DNA of 64,000 nt from Ferranicluibacter rubi (GTDB lineage Bacteria; Pseudomonadota; Alphaproteobacteria; Rhizobiales; Rhizobiaceae), in assembly GCF_011603255.1 (NCBI RefSeq), contig NZ_JAANCM010000005.1, forward strand, positions 310,001-374,000. Reading direction: 5' to 3'. Positions 43,514 to 51,741 of the stretch are shown here, piece after piece; the first letter of the stretch is position 1, and each line of letters begins with the position of its first letter. A program made the translations under genes and the position numbers. Below the pieces are notes generated by a model. That model had not been told where the DNA came from and did no database searches. It saw only the letters and a program-made list of their open reading frames with translations.

Positions 43514-45373
43514 TTACAGGAAGCCGATCGAGATCCAGGGGACGAAGATGATCAGCAGCAGGGCGCAGAAGAGGGCGAGGAGGTGGGGCCAAACTTTGCC
43601 GATGACATCGTCGGGCGACACGCGGCCGATGGCGCAGGCGAGGTAGAAGCCGACGCCGAAGGGCGGTGAGAACAGGCCGAACCCCATCGCAAAGACCGCG
43701 ACGATCGCATAATGCACCTCGTCGATGCCCATCAGTTTGGCGATGGGAAAGAGGAGGGGGCCGAAGAGAACGATCGCAGGGACGCCCTCGAGCACGCTGC
43801 CGAGAATGATGAAGGCCAGCGCCGAGAGCAACAGGAAGCCCATCTTGCCGCCGGGAACGCCCTGCATGAGATCGACCAGATATTGCGAGAAGCCGGACTG
43901 CGTCAGCGCCCAGCCCATGGCTGTGGCCGCGCCAACGACGAGCAGGATCGAGCCGGACAGCGAGGCTGCATCGACCAGCATCGGATACAGCCGGCGCCAC
44001 TTCATCTGACGATAGAACAGGGCTCCGACGAAGATAGAGTAGATGATGCCGATCGTCGCGACTTCCGTGGCGGTTGCCACACCTTCGACGACGGCCGTGC
44101 GGATGACGATCGGCAGGCCGAGGCCCGGGATGGCGGCGAGGAAGAGCTTGAGCTTCGTCTTGCCGTCAATCTTGCGGGCCTGGCTGTTGTCTTCGCCGCG
44201 CGTCTGGATGAAGACGACGACGCACAGCGCAAGCATGCCGACGAAGGCGGGCAGGAGGCCTGCGGTGAACAGGGCCGCGATCGATACGCCGGTGACGGAG
44301 CCGACCGTGATCAACACGATCGACGGCGGAATGGTTTCCGACATTACGGCCGATGCCGACAGCAGGGATACGAGGTCGCTGTCCTTGTTGCCGCGCTTCT
44401 TCATCTCGGGAAACAAGGCAGGGGCAACGGCGGCCATATCGGCAGCTTTCGCACCGGAAATGCCGGAGACGAGATAGATTGCGCCGAGGAGCACATATTG
44501 CAGGCCGCCGCGCAGGTGGCCGATCAGCGACACGAGGAAGGCGATCATCGCCTGTGCAAGGCCGGCCATTTCGATGACGGCGCCGAGGAAGACGAACATC
44601 GGAACCGAGAGCAGGATCATGTGCGACATGCCTTCGCTCATCCGCCCGGGAACGATCGAGATCGGCACCCAGCTGGCGAAATTCAGATAGGCGGCTGTCG
44701 CAAGGACGAAGGCGAATGCAATGGGGACGCCGAGCATGATGCCGAGGAGGACGAGGCCGATGAAGAAGATCAGTAGGCTGTAATTGCCGATTTCCTCGAA
44801 CCAGGGCATCGCCAGCTGGAAACAGCCGAAGACGGCGGCAAGGACGAGAAGGCTGACCGCGATCTGCGCCAGCGAGCTGGCCCGCAGCATCTTGTCGGCC
44901 GCGGTGATAAGCATCAGCACGACGCCGACGAGCAGCGCCGCTTCGCGCCAGGCTTCGCTGATCTGCAGAACGGGCGTCACGCTGATGATGCGCTCTTCGA
45001 CATGTTCCCAGGTCGGGAGCAGCATGAGCGCGAGCAGCGTCGTCACGATCACCATGGCGAAGGCATTGGCGCGGGCCTCCCAGACGGGCGAAAGCTTGCG
45101 CACGAAGGCGGTGAGCCGCATGTGCTGACCGCGCCGCAGGGCGACGACGGATCCGAGCATGGTCATCCATACGAAGAGGATCGTCGCGACCTCGTCGGAC
45201 CAGATGAGGGGCGTGTGGAGGAGGTAGCGCGCCGTGGTCGCCCAGCCGAGAAGAATGATCTCGGCAAGAACGATCGTGGCAGCAATGGCTTCGACGAGAT
45301 GGCCGAAAAGGCGGTCGAAGCGCTGGAATGCGCCGTTTGGAGCGGGCAAGTCCGCGGTGGTTGTTGCTTCCAT
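43514..45373 (-). CDS. TRAP transporter, fused small and large membrane subunits (DctQ-DctM)
   Basis: 619-aa integral membrane protein. Residues about 20-190 are the DctQ-type four-helix subunit (TIVLAEIILLGWATTARYLLHTPLIWSDEVATILFVWMTMLGSV); residues from about 200 are a DctM subunit with some 12 helices (VPMFVFLGAVIEMAGLAQAMIAF, ASAVMSETIPPSIVLITVGSVTGVS, LILGSVLEGVPAIVLFGPLLF, IGRVSPDDVIGKVWP). TRAP transporters use a sodium or proton gradient and a periplasmic binding protein. Fusion is known in a minority of systems. A GGGGGGAA site precedes the ATG. Downstream of the binding protein gene on the same strand (dctP first), so one operon. Together with uxuA/uxuB, an acid sugar or uronate is the likely cargo. 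Confidence 0.93.
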   Translation of the reverse strand: MEATTTADLPAPNGAFQRFDRLFGHLVEAIAATIVLAEIILLGWATTARYLLHTPLIWSDEVATILFVWMTMLGSVVALRRGQHMRLTAFVRKLSPVWEARANAFAMVIVTTLLALMLLPTWEHVEERIISVTPVLQISEAWREAALLVGVVLMLITAADKMLRASSLAQIAVSLLVLAAVFGCFQLAMPWFEEIGNYSLLIFFIGLVLLGIMLGVPIAFAFVLATAAYLNFASWVPISIVPGRMSEGMSHMILLSVPMFVFLGAVIEMAGLAQAMIAFLVSLIGHLRGGLQYVLLGAIYLVSGISGAKAADMAAVAPALFPEMKKRGNKDSDLVSLLSASAVMSETIPPSIVLITVGSVTGVSIAALFTAGLLPAFVGMLALCVVVFIQTRGEDNSQARKIDGKTKLKLFLAAIPGLGLPIVIRTAVVEGVATATEVATIGIIYSIFVGALFYRQMKWRRLYPMLVDAASLSGSILLVVGAATAMGWALTQSGFSQYLVDLMQGVPGGKMGFLLLSALAFIILGSVLEGVPAIVLFGPLLFPIAKLMGIDEVHYAIVAVFAMGFGLFSPPFGVGFYLACAIGRVSPDDVIGKVWPHLLALFCALLLIIFVPWISIGFL

Positions 45374-45499
45374 GATGGTTCCCCCCGAAAATCCGCTTCA
45401 ACGCGGCACATCATCCTGTTTCAGGAGAGCCCAGCGGCTTCCCGAAGCAACGCGGCGCACAGTCCCTGTTGGTGGGGGCTATGCGCCGCGATTTGATCG

Positions 45500-46507
45500 T
45501 CAGAGCGTGCCGACGTCCTTCTCGAGCAGGCCCCAGGCTTCGGCGCCGAACTTTTCCTTCCAGCTGGCATAGAAGCCGGCCTTCGCCAGCACGTCGCGGA
45601 AGGGTGCCTTGTCGACCGTGTGGAACGTCAGGCCCGCGGCCTCGATGTCGATCCGGGCCTGTTCGTTCAGGGCCTTGATGTCGGCGCGTTCGTTGACGGC
45701 GGCGGTCGACAACTCTTCCATAATGATGGTCTGGGCTTCAGCAGGTATCGCCGACCAGCGACGGTTGTTGCAGAAGATGTGGTGTCCGTCCCAAATGTGG
45801 CCGGTCATCGAAACGTGCTTCTGCACCTCATAGAGCTTGGAGCTCTGGATGAGCGCCAGCGGATTTTCCTGGCCATCGACGATATGCGTCTGGAGGGCGG
45901 CATAAAGCTCGCCGAAGTTCAGCGGTGTCGGGGCGGCGCCCAGGGTCTGGAACAGCGTGACCCAGAGCTGGTTGCCGGGAACGCGGATCTTCATGCCTGC
46001 AAGGTCCGCTGGCGTCAGGATCGGCTTGCTGCCCGTCGTGATGTTACGGTAGCCGTTGTCGAGCATCTTCGGGAAGACGAACAGGCCGGCCTCGAAGAAA
46101 GCCTTGCGAACGAAATCGCCGAGATTGCCGTCCATGGCCTTCCAGACATGGTCGTAGGTGGGGAAGGCGAAGGCGACGGCATTGATGGCGGCAAACGGCA
46201 CGATGGTCTGGTTGACGCTCGACGTGGACATCAGATCGAGGGCGCCGCCGCGGACCTGGGCAAACATGTCGGACTCGCCGCCGAGCTGGCTACCCGGATA
46301 GACCTGCAGGTCGATGGCGCCTTCCGAACGTGCGGCGATCGCTTTCGATGCTTCGACGATACGGGTGACGCCAGGGTGCGTGGGCGGGAAGGCCGTGCCG
46401 TAACGCAGCTTGACCTTGGAGGCCGCGCGCAGAATGCCGGTTGCTGCAATCAGCCCCGCAGCGGCACCCGCCGCAAATGTGCCGAACGTTCTCCGTGTGA
46501 TGTTCAT
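45500..46507 (-). CDS. TRAP transporter solute-binding protein (DctP family)
   Basis: 335-aa periplasmic binding protein. The N terminus MNITRRTFGTFAAGAAAGLIAATGILRA is a twin-arginine-type signal (RRTFG), so export is likely by Tat. The core has the DctP family signatures EASKAIAARSEGAIDLQVYPGSQLGGESDMFAQVRGG and KIRVPGNQLWVTLFQTLGA, with the arginine in the latter region expected to bind a carboxylate, and a GELYAALQTHIVDGQENPL segment. A TGGGAGGAA site precedes ATG 46507. It is first in the TRAP operon, about 270 nt downstream of a promoter with the CTACCATGGTAG palindrome. Confidence 0.93.
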   Translation of the reverse strand: MNITRRTFGTFAAGAAAGLIAATGILRAASKVKLRYGTAFPPTHPGVTRIVEASKAIAARSEGAIDLQVYPGSQLGGESDMFAQVRGGALDLMSTSSVNQTIVPFAAINAVAFAFPTYDHVWKAMDGNLGDFVRKAFFEAGLFVFPKMLDNGYRNITTGSKPILTPADLAGMKIRVPGNQLWVTLFQTLGAAPTPLNFGELYAALQTHIVDGQENPLALIQSSKLYEVQKHVSMTGHIWDGHHIFCNNRRWSAIPAEAQTIIMEELSTAAVNERADIKALNEQARIDIEAAGLTFHTVDKAPFRDVLAKAGFYASWKEKFGAEAWGLLEKDVGTL

Positions 46508-46842
46508 GATGTTCCTCCCAGGTTGATATGTGTCAATCCTCCCGCTGCAGCCTGTGCCGCGCGGTTCGGTCGTCGGGATCGGTCTGTGTCGGTGGTGGTG
46601 AGCGAGACGGGCTGACGAAGCCGTCCCTTGGATCATCCGGTATCTTGCGCCCCGCGGCCGGTTCGGAGATCACGATCTCCGTAGCGATCAAGCTCCGTGG
46701 CAATCCAGCGATGGCATTCCGTCGATGCAGTTCCCCTGCCTCCTCCATTCGCCGATCCGCGGCTATCCTCCCATCTTGTCTATGACTACCATGGTAGAAT
46801 GTCAATCAGGTGCGGGGAAGGTATTTTAGAGACGTCGGGAAT
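46508..46842 (-). other. TRAP operon leader region
   Basis: About 335 bp between the dctP start and the end of the GntR gene. The promoter is at about 46777-46805, which leaves a 5' leader of roughly 260-270 nt with no convincing frame or clear hairpin; the open frame 46533-46805 starts inside the -35 box and is rejected. Confidence 0.5.
46777..46805 (-). promoter_or_regulatory. TRAP operon promoter with GntR-type operator
   Basis: On the minus strand TTGACA (46805-46800) is followed by a 16-bp spacer TTCTACCATGGTAGTC and a poor -10 (ATAGAC). The perfect 12-bp palindrome CTACCATGGTAG (46797-46786) fills the spacer, where a bound repressor would block RNA polymerase. The same arrangement occurs upstream of uxuA. 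Confidence 0.72.
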
Positions 46843-47580
46843 TCACGCTTCGATGAGATCGGCACGCTGTTCGCGCAGGCGATGCGCCGTGCGCAGGACC
46901 TCGCGCAGATGCGCCGCCATACTGTTTCCAGCAGTGACGGCATCGCCCGCTTCGATGGCATCCACGACGGCGCGATGCTGTCCGAGGAGGGTCCTGAGGT
47001 GAGATGGGTCGGGCAGGCTGAGATAGCGCACGCGGTCCATCTGCAGCTTGACGGACTGGATGACGCGCCAGCTCTTCGACAGGGATGCCTCCTCGCAGAA
47101 GCTGCGGTGGAAGGTTTCGTCGAGATCGAGAAAGAGGTCGAGCGCCTCCGCGTTGACGGCCTTTTCCTGGTCGTAGAGATTGCTTTTGATTTCGGTCAGG
47201 AAGCGCCGGGAACAGCCTGCCGCCAGGCGCTTTGTGATGGAAACCTCCAATGCTTCTCGAATGAACTGTGCTTCTTCGACGTCCCGAAGGCGAATCGGTG
47301 CGACGAAGCTGCCGCGTTGCGGGAGGATGTCGATGAGGCCTTCATCGGCCAGCCGGATCAGGGCCTCGCGCACCGGTGTGCGGCTGACGCCGAGCTGAAG
47401 GGAAAGCTCTTTTTCGCTCAGTGCCTCGGATGGCATCATGGCGAGCGTGATGATCGCGCGCCTCAGCTTCTCGTAAATCTGCGCAGCGATCGGCTGGCGA
47501 GGATTGATGGTCAGAAGAACCGACAAGGCGGGGCCCCCCATTCCGGATTCCGAGATCTCATCCGTACGTTTCACCACCAT
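46843..47580 (-). CDS. GntR-family (FadR subgroup) regulator of the uronate cluster
   Basis: 245-aa regulator. The N-terminal winged helix reads AAQIYEKLRRAIITLAMMPSEALSEKELSLQLGVSRTPVREALIRLADEGLIDILPQRGSFV; the C-terminal all-helical FCD domain carries the metal/effector sites (DLFLDLDETFHRSFCEEAS, HRAVVDAIEAGDAVTAG). It lies between the TRAP operon and the uxuA operon. Two operator-like palindromes flank it, upstream of both operons, so it is the probable repressor of the cluster, released by an intermediate of the pathway. An AAGGA site precedes the ATG at 47580. Confidence 0.88.
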   Translation of the reverse strand: MVVKRTDEISESGMGGPALSVLLTINPRQPIAAQIYEKLRRAIITLAMMPSEALSEKELSLQLGVSRTPVREALIRLADEGLIDILPQRGSFVAPIRLRDVEEAQFIREALEVSITKRLAAGCSRRFLTEIKSNLYDQEKAVNAEALDLFLDLDETFHRSFCEEASLSKSWRVIQSVKLQMDRVRYLSLPDPSHLRTLLGQHRAVVDAIEAGDAVTAGNSMAAHLREVLRTAHRLREQRADLIEA

Positions 47581-47916
47581 TTCGGCGATCCTTCATGTCT
47601 TTCGTTTGAACGGTAATCGCACAGTTCCGAGAGAATATCCACGCCAGACGCGTTGACAGTCTGCCATGGTAGTATATTAAATGACGCGACCCTAATGGTC
47701 GGGATGGCGAGGAGCGCATTCCGACTCGGTCGGCTGGGGAGGCTTCCGTGATTCATTTACCGTCGATTCGTGTCGCCCGATTCATGTCGTTAGGCATTTC
47801 CCTTGGCCGAGCCCGGTCGATGTCGGTCACGTCCTGTGTGGCGTGCCGGCGCGGCGCTTTGGGTTCCCGATGAGACGTGCGCAGGCGAAGTCGCGAAGCC
47901 CGAAGAGGAAAAAAGC
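47581..47916. other. Divergent intergenic region (GntR gene / uxuA)
   Basis: About 335 bp. It holds the uxuA promoter and operator at 47653-47680, and then a leader of about 235 nt. A GTG frame 47748-47873 (41 codons) has a GGGGAGG sequence a few nt upstream and could be a leader ORF, with weak support. Confidence 0.5.
47653..47680 (+). promoter_or_regulatory. uxuA operon promoter with GntR-type operator
   Basis: TTGACA at 47653-47658 and TATTAA at 47675-47680 (16-bp spacing) enclose CTGCCATGGTAG at 47661-47672, one mismatch from the perfect palindrome in the TRAP promoter. The two promoters share TTGACA.TCT.CCATGGTAGT, which marks them as a co-regulated pair. Confidence 0.75.
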
Positions 47917-49113
47917 ATGAGACATATCTGGCGCTGGTTTGGTCCGATCGACAAGGTCACGGTGCAGGATGCCGCGCAGGCCGGGGCTCGCGGCATCGTC
48001 AGCGCGTTGCATCATGTGCCGACAGGCACCGCCTGGACTCTGGACGAAATTCAGAAGCGGCAGGCGGAGGTTCGCGCGGGTGGTCTGGAATGGGAACTCG
48101 TCGAGAGTATTCCGGTATCCGAGAGCATCAAGACGCAGACCGGCGACTGGAAGGCGCATATCGAAGCCTGGAAGGAAAGCCTGCGGCAGCTTGCCGAGGC
48201 GGGTATCTCGACGGTCTGCTACAATTTCATGCCGGTTCTCGACTGGACGCGGACGGATCTTCGTTGGGAAACGGACGACGGCGCCCGCGCCATGCGCTTC
48301 GACCTCGTCGATTTCGTCGCGTTCGATGTTCACGTCCTCAAGCGTCCGAGTGCTGCCGAAGACTATCCCGCAGCGCTGCTGGATGCCGCCAAGCAACGCT
48401 TCGCCGAGATGTCGCCGGACAAGATCGCTGCGATCTCGCGCAATGTCGGCGCCGGTCTGCCGGGTTCGTCCGACGGCTACAGCATCGATGAGCTCAATGT
48501 TGCCCTGACACGCTATGACGGGATCGGCGCGGAGAAGCTGCGGGCCCATCTCATCGATTTCCTCGCCGAAGTGGCCCCCGTTGCCGAAAGCCTGAATATG
48601 CGCCTGTGCGCCCATGGTGACGATCCGCCGTGGCCCCTCCTCGGCCTGCCGCGTGTGCTTTCGACCGAAGCGGATTATGTGAAGGTGCTAGAGGCGGTCG
48701 ATCTGAACGCCAATGGCGTCACCTTCTGCACCGGTTCGCTCGGCGCCCGGTCCGACAACGACCTGCCGGCCATGATCAAGCGCCTGGCGCCGCGCATCCA
48801 TTTCGCGCATCTGCGCAATGTGACGCGCGAAACGGACGGCTTGCCCTGCTCGTTCTTCGAGGCGCAACATCTGGGTGGCAATACGGACATGGTCGCAGTG
48901 ATTGCCGCGCTGGTCTCCGAGGAGCGCCGGCGCAAGGCCGAGGGACGTGAGGACCATGTGATCTTCATGCGGCCGGATCACGGCCAGGAAATCCTCGAAG
49001 ACCTGACGCGTGGTGCGCAGCCGGGCTATCCGGCCATCGGCCGCCTGAAGGGCCTCGCGGAATTGCGCGGCATCGAGCAGGCTTTGTCTCATGCGGAATA
49101 TGGACTGAATTAA
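47917..49113 (+). CDS. uxuA: Mannonate dehydratase
   Basis: Dehydrates D-mannonate to 2-keto-3-deoxy-D-gluconate. The 398-aa protein begins MRHIWRWFGPIDKVTVQDAAQAGA and holds the family core: LEWELVESIPVSESIK, CYNFMPVLDWTRTDL, MRLCAHGDDPPWPLLGLPRV, FAHLRNVTRE and the metal-binding RPDHGQEILED. An AGAGGAA site precedes ATG 47917. It is followed after 3 nt by the uxuB-type gene and then the RspB-like gene in one operon. Note that this is the UxuA family, not the enolase-superfamily mannonate dehydratase. Confidence 0.95.
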   Translation: MRHIWRWFGPIDKVTVQDAAQAGARGIVSALHHVPTGTAWTLDEIQKRQAEVRAGGLEWELVESIPVSESIKTQTGDWKAHIEAWKESLRQLAEAGISTVCYNFMPVLDWTRTDLRWETDDGARAMRFDLVDFVAFDVHVLKRPSAAEDYPAALLDAAKQRFAEMSPDKIAAISRNVGAGLPGSSDGYSIDELNVALTRYDGIGAEKLRAHLIDFLAEVAPVAESLNMRLCAHGDDPPWPLLGLPRVLSTEADYVKVLEAVDLNANGVTFCTGSLGARSDNDLPAMIKRLAPRIHFAHLRNVTRETDGLPCSFFEAQHLGGNTDMVAVIAALVSEERRRKAEGREDHVIFMRPDHGQEILEDLTRGAQPGYPAIGRLKGLAELRGIEQALSHAEYGLN

Positions 49114-49116
49114 GCG

Positions 49117-50526
49117 ATGACACGGCTCGATAGGACGACCCATCTCCCTGCCCATGTCGAATGCCCCGCGTTCGATCCGGCGACCTTGAAGGCCGGCATC
49201 GTTCACATCGGCATCGGCGCCTTTCATCGGGCCCATCAGGCTGTCTATACCGATCTGGCACTTGCGGCCGAGGGTGGCGACTGGGGGATCGTGGGGGCAA
49301 GCCTGCGATCCGTCGAGATCGTTGCGGATCTGAAAGCGCAGGACCATCTCTACAGTGTCGTCACCCGCGGGGCGGACGGCGATCGAGCGCGCATCGTCGG
49401 CTCGATCATCGAGGCGATCGCCGCGACGGAACAACGGGAGCATCTCCTCGACCGGCTCGCCGACAATGCCATCCGCATCGTCACGCTGACCGTAAGCGAG
49501 AAGGCCTATGGCATCGATCCGGTGTCGGGAGGGCTCGACCTTTCCCATGCCGCCATCGCGCGTGATCTTGCAAGCCCGGGCGCGCCTGTCGGCGTCATCG
49601 GGCTCCTGGTCGAGGCGCTGGCGCGCCGCATGCAGCTGGGCCGCAACCCCTTGACCGTTCTCTGCTGCGACAATCTTCCGGGCAACGGACAGGTGGTTCG
49701 TCGGCTCGTTCTGGAGATGGCGGAGCGCCGGGATGCAGCGCTGGCGCCGTGGATCGAACGGGAGATCCGCTTTCCCTCCAGCATGGTCGATCGGATCGTG
49801 CCTGCGGCAACGGATGCAACGCGGACGCTGAGCGCCTCCCTCATCGGAGCGGACGATCGTCTGGCGTTGGAAACCGAGCCGTTTACCCAATGGGTCATCG
49901 AGGACGATTTCGCAGCCGGTCGCCCCGCGTGGGAGGCGGGCGGTGCGATCTTCGTCAGGCACGTCCATGCCTATGAAACGATGAAGCTCCGGCTTCTCAA
50001 CGGCTCGCACTCGCTCATCGCCTATCTCGGCCAGCGCCACGGCCTCGAATATGTCCGGGATGTCATGGCCGTTCCGGAGCATGCCGAGCGGGTTCGCGGC
50101 CATATGCATGCCGTCCTGCCGACGCTCGACGCCGTGCCGGAAATCGACCTTGCCGCCTATTGCGATCAGCTCGTCGCGCGCTTCGCCAATCCGGCCATCG
50201 CGCATCGGACGGCGCAGATCGCCATGGATGGAACGCAGAAGATGCCGCAACGCATCTTCGCGCCGGCCATGGAACGGCTGGCAGCCGGCGATGACGCCGC
50301 AGGTTTTGCCGATGTCGTGGCACTCTGGCTTGCCTATGTCGTCGCCGTCGATCGGCTGGACGATCCGCGTGCGGATGAGCTGAAGGTCGCCGCGCAGCAG
50401 GCAGTTGCCGCCGGATCCGCCGCGCCCTTCTTCGAGGTCGCCGGCCTGTTTCCACCGGCACTTCAGGAAAACACGGCCTGGCGCGCATTGGTCGATGCCC
50501 GGCTCTCGGCAATGAACGCTCTCTGA
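49117..50526 (+). CDS. uxuB: Mannitol dehydrogenase family protein, probable fructuronate reductase
   Basis: 469-aa NAD-dependent polyol/acid dehydrogenase of the long-chain mannitol dehydrogenase family (UxuB, MtlK and relatives). The N-terminal VHIGIGAFHRAHQAVYTDLA is the nucleotide-binding motif; NPLTVLCCDNLPGNG and the catalytic-lysine region MKLRLLNGSHSLIAYLG are present. Linked to uxuA with a 3-nt gap, so the likely reaction is D-fructuronate to D-mannonate. The family also includes mannitol and tagaturonate enzymes, so specificity is from context. Confidence 0.88.
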   Translation: MTRLDRTTHLPAHVECPAFDPATLKAGIVHIGIGAFHRAHQAVYTDLALAAEGGDWGIVGASLRSVEIVADLKAQDHLYSVVTRGADGDRARIVGSIIEAIAATEQREHLLDRLADNAIRIVTLTVSEKAYGIDPVSGGLDLSHAAIARDLASPGAPVGVIGLLVEALARRMQLGRNPLTVLCCDNLPGNGQVVRRLVLEMAERRDAALAPWIEREIRFPSSMVDRIVPAATDATRTLSASLIGADDRLALETEPFTQWVIEDDFAAGRPAWEAGGAIFVRHVHAYETMKLRLLNGSHSLIAYLGQRHGLEYVRDVMAVPEHAERVRGHMHAVLPTLDAVPEIDLAAYCDQLVARFANPAIAHRTAQIAMDGTQKMPQRIFAPAMERLAAGDDAAGFADVVALWLAYVVAVDRLDDPRADELKVAAQQAVAAGSAAPFFEVAGLFPPALQENTAWRALVDARLSAMNAL

Positions 50527-50564
50527 AAACACCGAGGCGCGAAGGCGCGCAGGAGACTGACGAC

Positions 50565-51581
50565 ATGGTGACGATTTCCGTTCGCGAGCCTTACAAGCTT
50601 GAAATCGACGACAGACCCGTTCCCCAGCCCGGCCCCGGTGAGGTCGCGATCCGGGTTCGTCGGGCGGGCATTTGCGGGTCCGACATGCACATCCTCCATG
50701 GCTCCAACCCCTTCGCGGTCTACCCGCGCGTCATCGGTCACGAATTTGCCGGTGTCATCGAGGCGCTGGGCGAGGGCGTGTCGTCGCTTGCCATCGGCGA
50801 GCATGTGGTCGCCGATCCGGTCATCTCCTGCGGCACCTGTTATCCCTGCCGTATCGGGCGCTCCAACGTCTGCGCCAACCTGCAGGTCATCGGTGTCCAT
50901 TGCGATGGCGGCTTCCGCGCGGTGGCGATCGTCCCCGAGGCGAATGCCGTAAAGGTCTCGTCCAAGCTCAGGCTCGACGTCGCAGCGCTTGCCGAGCCGC
51001 TGGCCGTCGCTGCCAACGTTCTCTGGCGCACGGCGTGCACGAACGACGATGTCGTCCTGATCTACGGTGCGGGCACCGTCGGCATCACCGTTCTTCAGAT
51101 GGCCAAGATGAAGGGTGCCCGCTGCATCATCGCCGATATCGATGCGGACCGCCTCGTGCGCGCACGGGAATTCGGTGCGGACGTGGTCATCAATTCGCGC
51201 GAGCAGTCGGTGGCCGAGGTCGTCGCACCGGAACTCGGCGGTCTCGGTCCGTCGATCGTCATCGACGGTGCCGGCATTCCGAGCCTGCTCGAAGAGGCCT
51301 GCCGGGTCGCGGCACCTGCCGGACGCATCGGGCTTCTCGGCTTTTCGCCGGGCCCCTGCAACATCAGCCAGCAGGAAATCGTCCGCAAGGAACTGACGCT
51401 GGTCGGCTCCCGCCTCAACCGTCGGTTCATTCCCGAGGTGATCGGCTGGCTGGAAGCCGGTCTGTTGCGTCCGGAAGCCATGATCACGCAGACATTCGAC
51501 GCCCGTGATGCCCGCGCCGCGTTCGATCTTGTCGAAAAGCACCCCGAACAGACGCTGAAGGTTCAGCTCGTTTTCTCCTGA
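50565..51581 (+). CDS. Zinc-dependent dehydrogenase, RspB / L-gulonate 5-dehydrogenase-like
   Basis: 338-aa medium-chain alcohol dehydrogenase. Catalytic zinc: RAGICGSDMHILHG (Cys37), GHEFAGVIEALGEG (His/Glu); structural zinc CGTCYPCRIGRSNVC; nucleotide site VLIYGAGTVGITVLQMAK. The sequence pattern (NPFAVYPRVIGHEF, DPVISCGTCYPC, GVHCDGGF) matches E. coli RspB and the L-gulonate/L-galactonate 5-dehydrogenase group. With UxuB and UxuA in the same operon, oxidation of L-gulonate to D-fructuronate is the fitting activity, followed by reduction to D-mannonate and dehydration. This assignment is inferred from family and context. Confidence 0.82.
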   Translation: MVTISVREPYKLEIDDRPVPQPGPGEVAIRVRRAGICGSDMHILHGSNPFAVYPRVIGHEFAGVIEALGEGVSSLAIGEHVVADPVISCGTCYPCRIGRSNVCANLQVIGVHCDGGFRAVAIVPEANAVKVSSKLRLDVAALAEPLAVAANVLWRTACTNDDVVLIYGAGTVGITVLQMAKMKGARCIIADIDADRLVRAREFGADVVINSREQSVAEVVAPELGGLGPSIVIDGAGIPSLLEEACRVAAPAGRIGLLGFSPGPCNISQQEIVRKELTLVGSRLNRRFIPEVIGWLEAGLLRPEAMITQTFDARDARAAFDLVEKHPEQTLKVQLVFS

Positions 51582-51590
51582 CATGCGCGC

Positions 51591-51629
51591 GATGGCGGCC
51601 TTTCGAGCACAGGCGGAGGCCGCCCATCG
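51591..51629 (+). terminator. Hairpin after the RspB-like gene
   Basis: GATGG.CGGCCT pairs with AGGCCG.CCCATC with one bulge and a loop of about 15 nt; 10 nt after the stop codon. No T-run, so moderate support. Confidence 0.45.
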
Positions 51630-51741
51630 TTAAGATTGCGTGACCTGCCCCGGAATGCCCCGCTAGTTCTCGTATTCAATCTTAGTGATCCCTTAATTTT
51701 AAACTCTGATAGTCCTTCGCATATTTGATGGAGGATTAACG

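Noticed and set aside
46786-46797. CTACCATGGTAG as merely an NcoI-like chance site
   Set aside because: Chance explanation set aside because a one-mismatch copy occupies the same promoter position upstream of uxuA.
46533-46805. 90-aa minus-strand frame before dctP
   Set aside because: Its start lies in the -35 box of the TRAP promoter and the composition is random.
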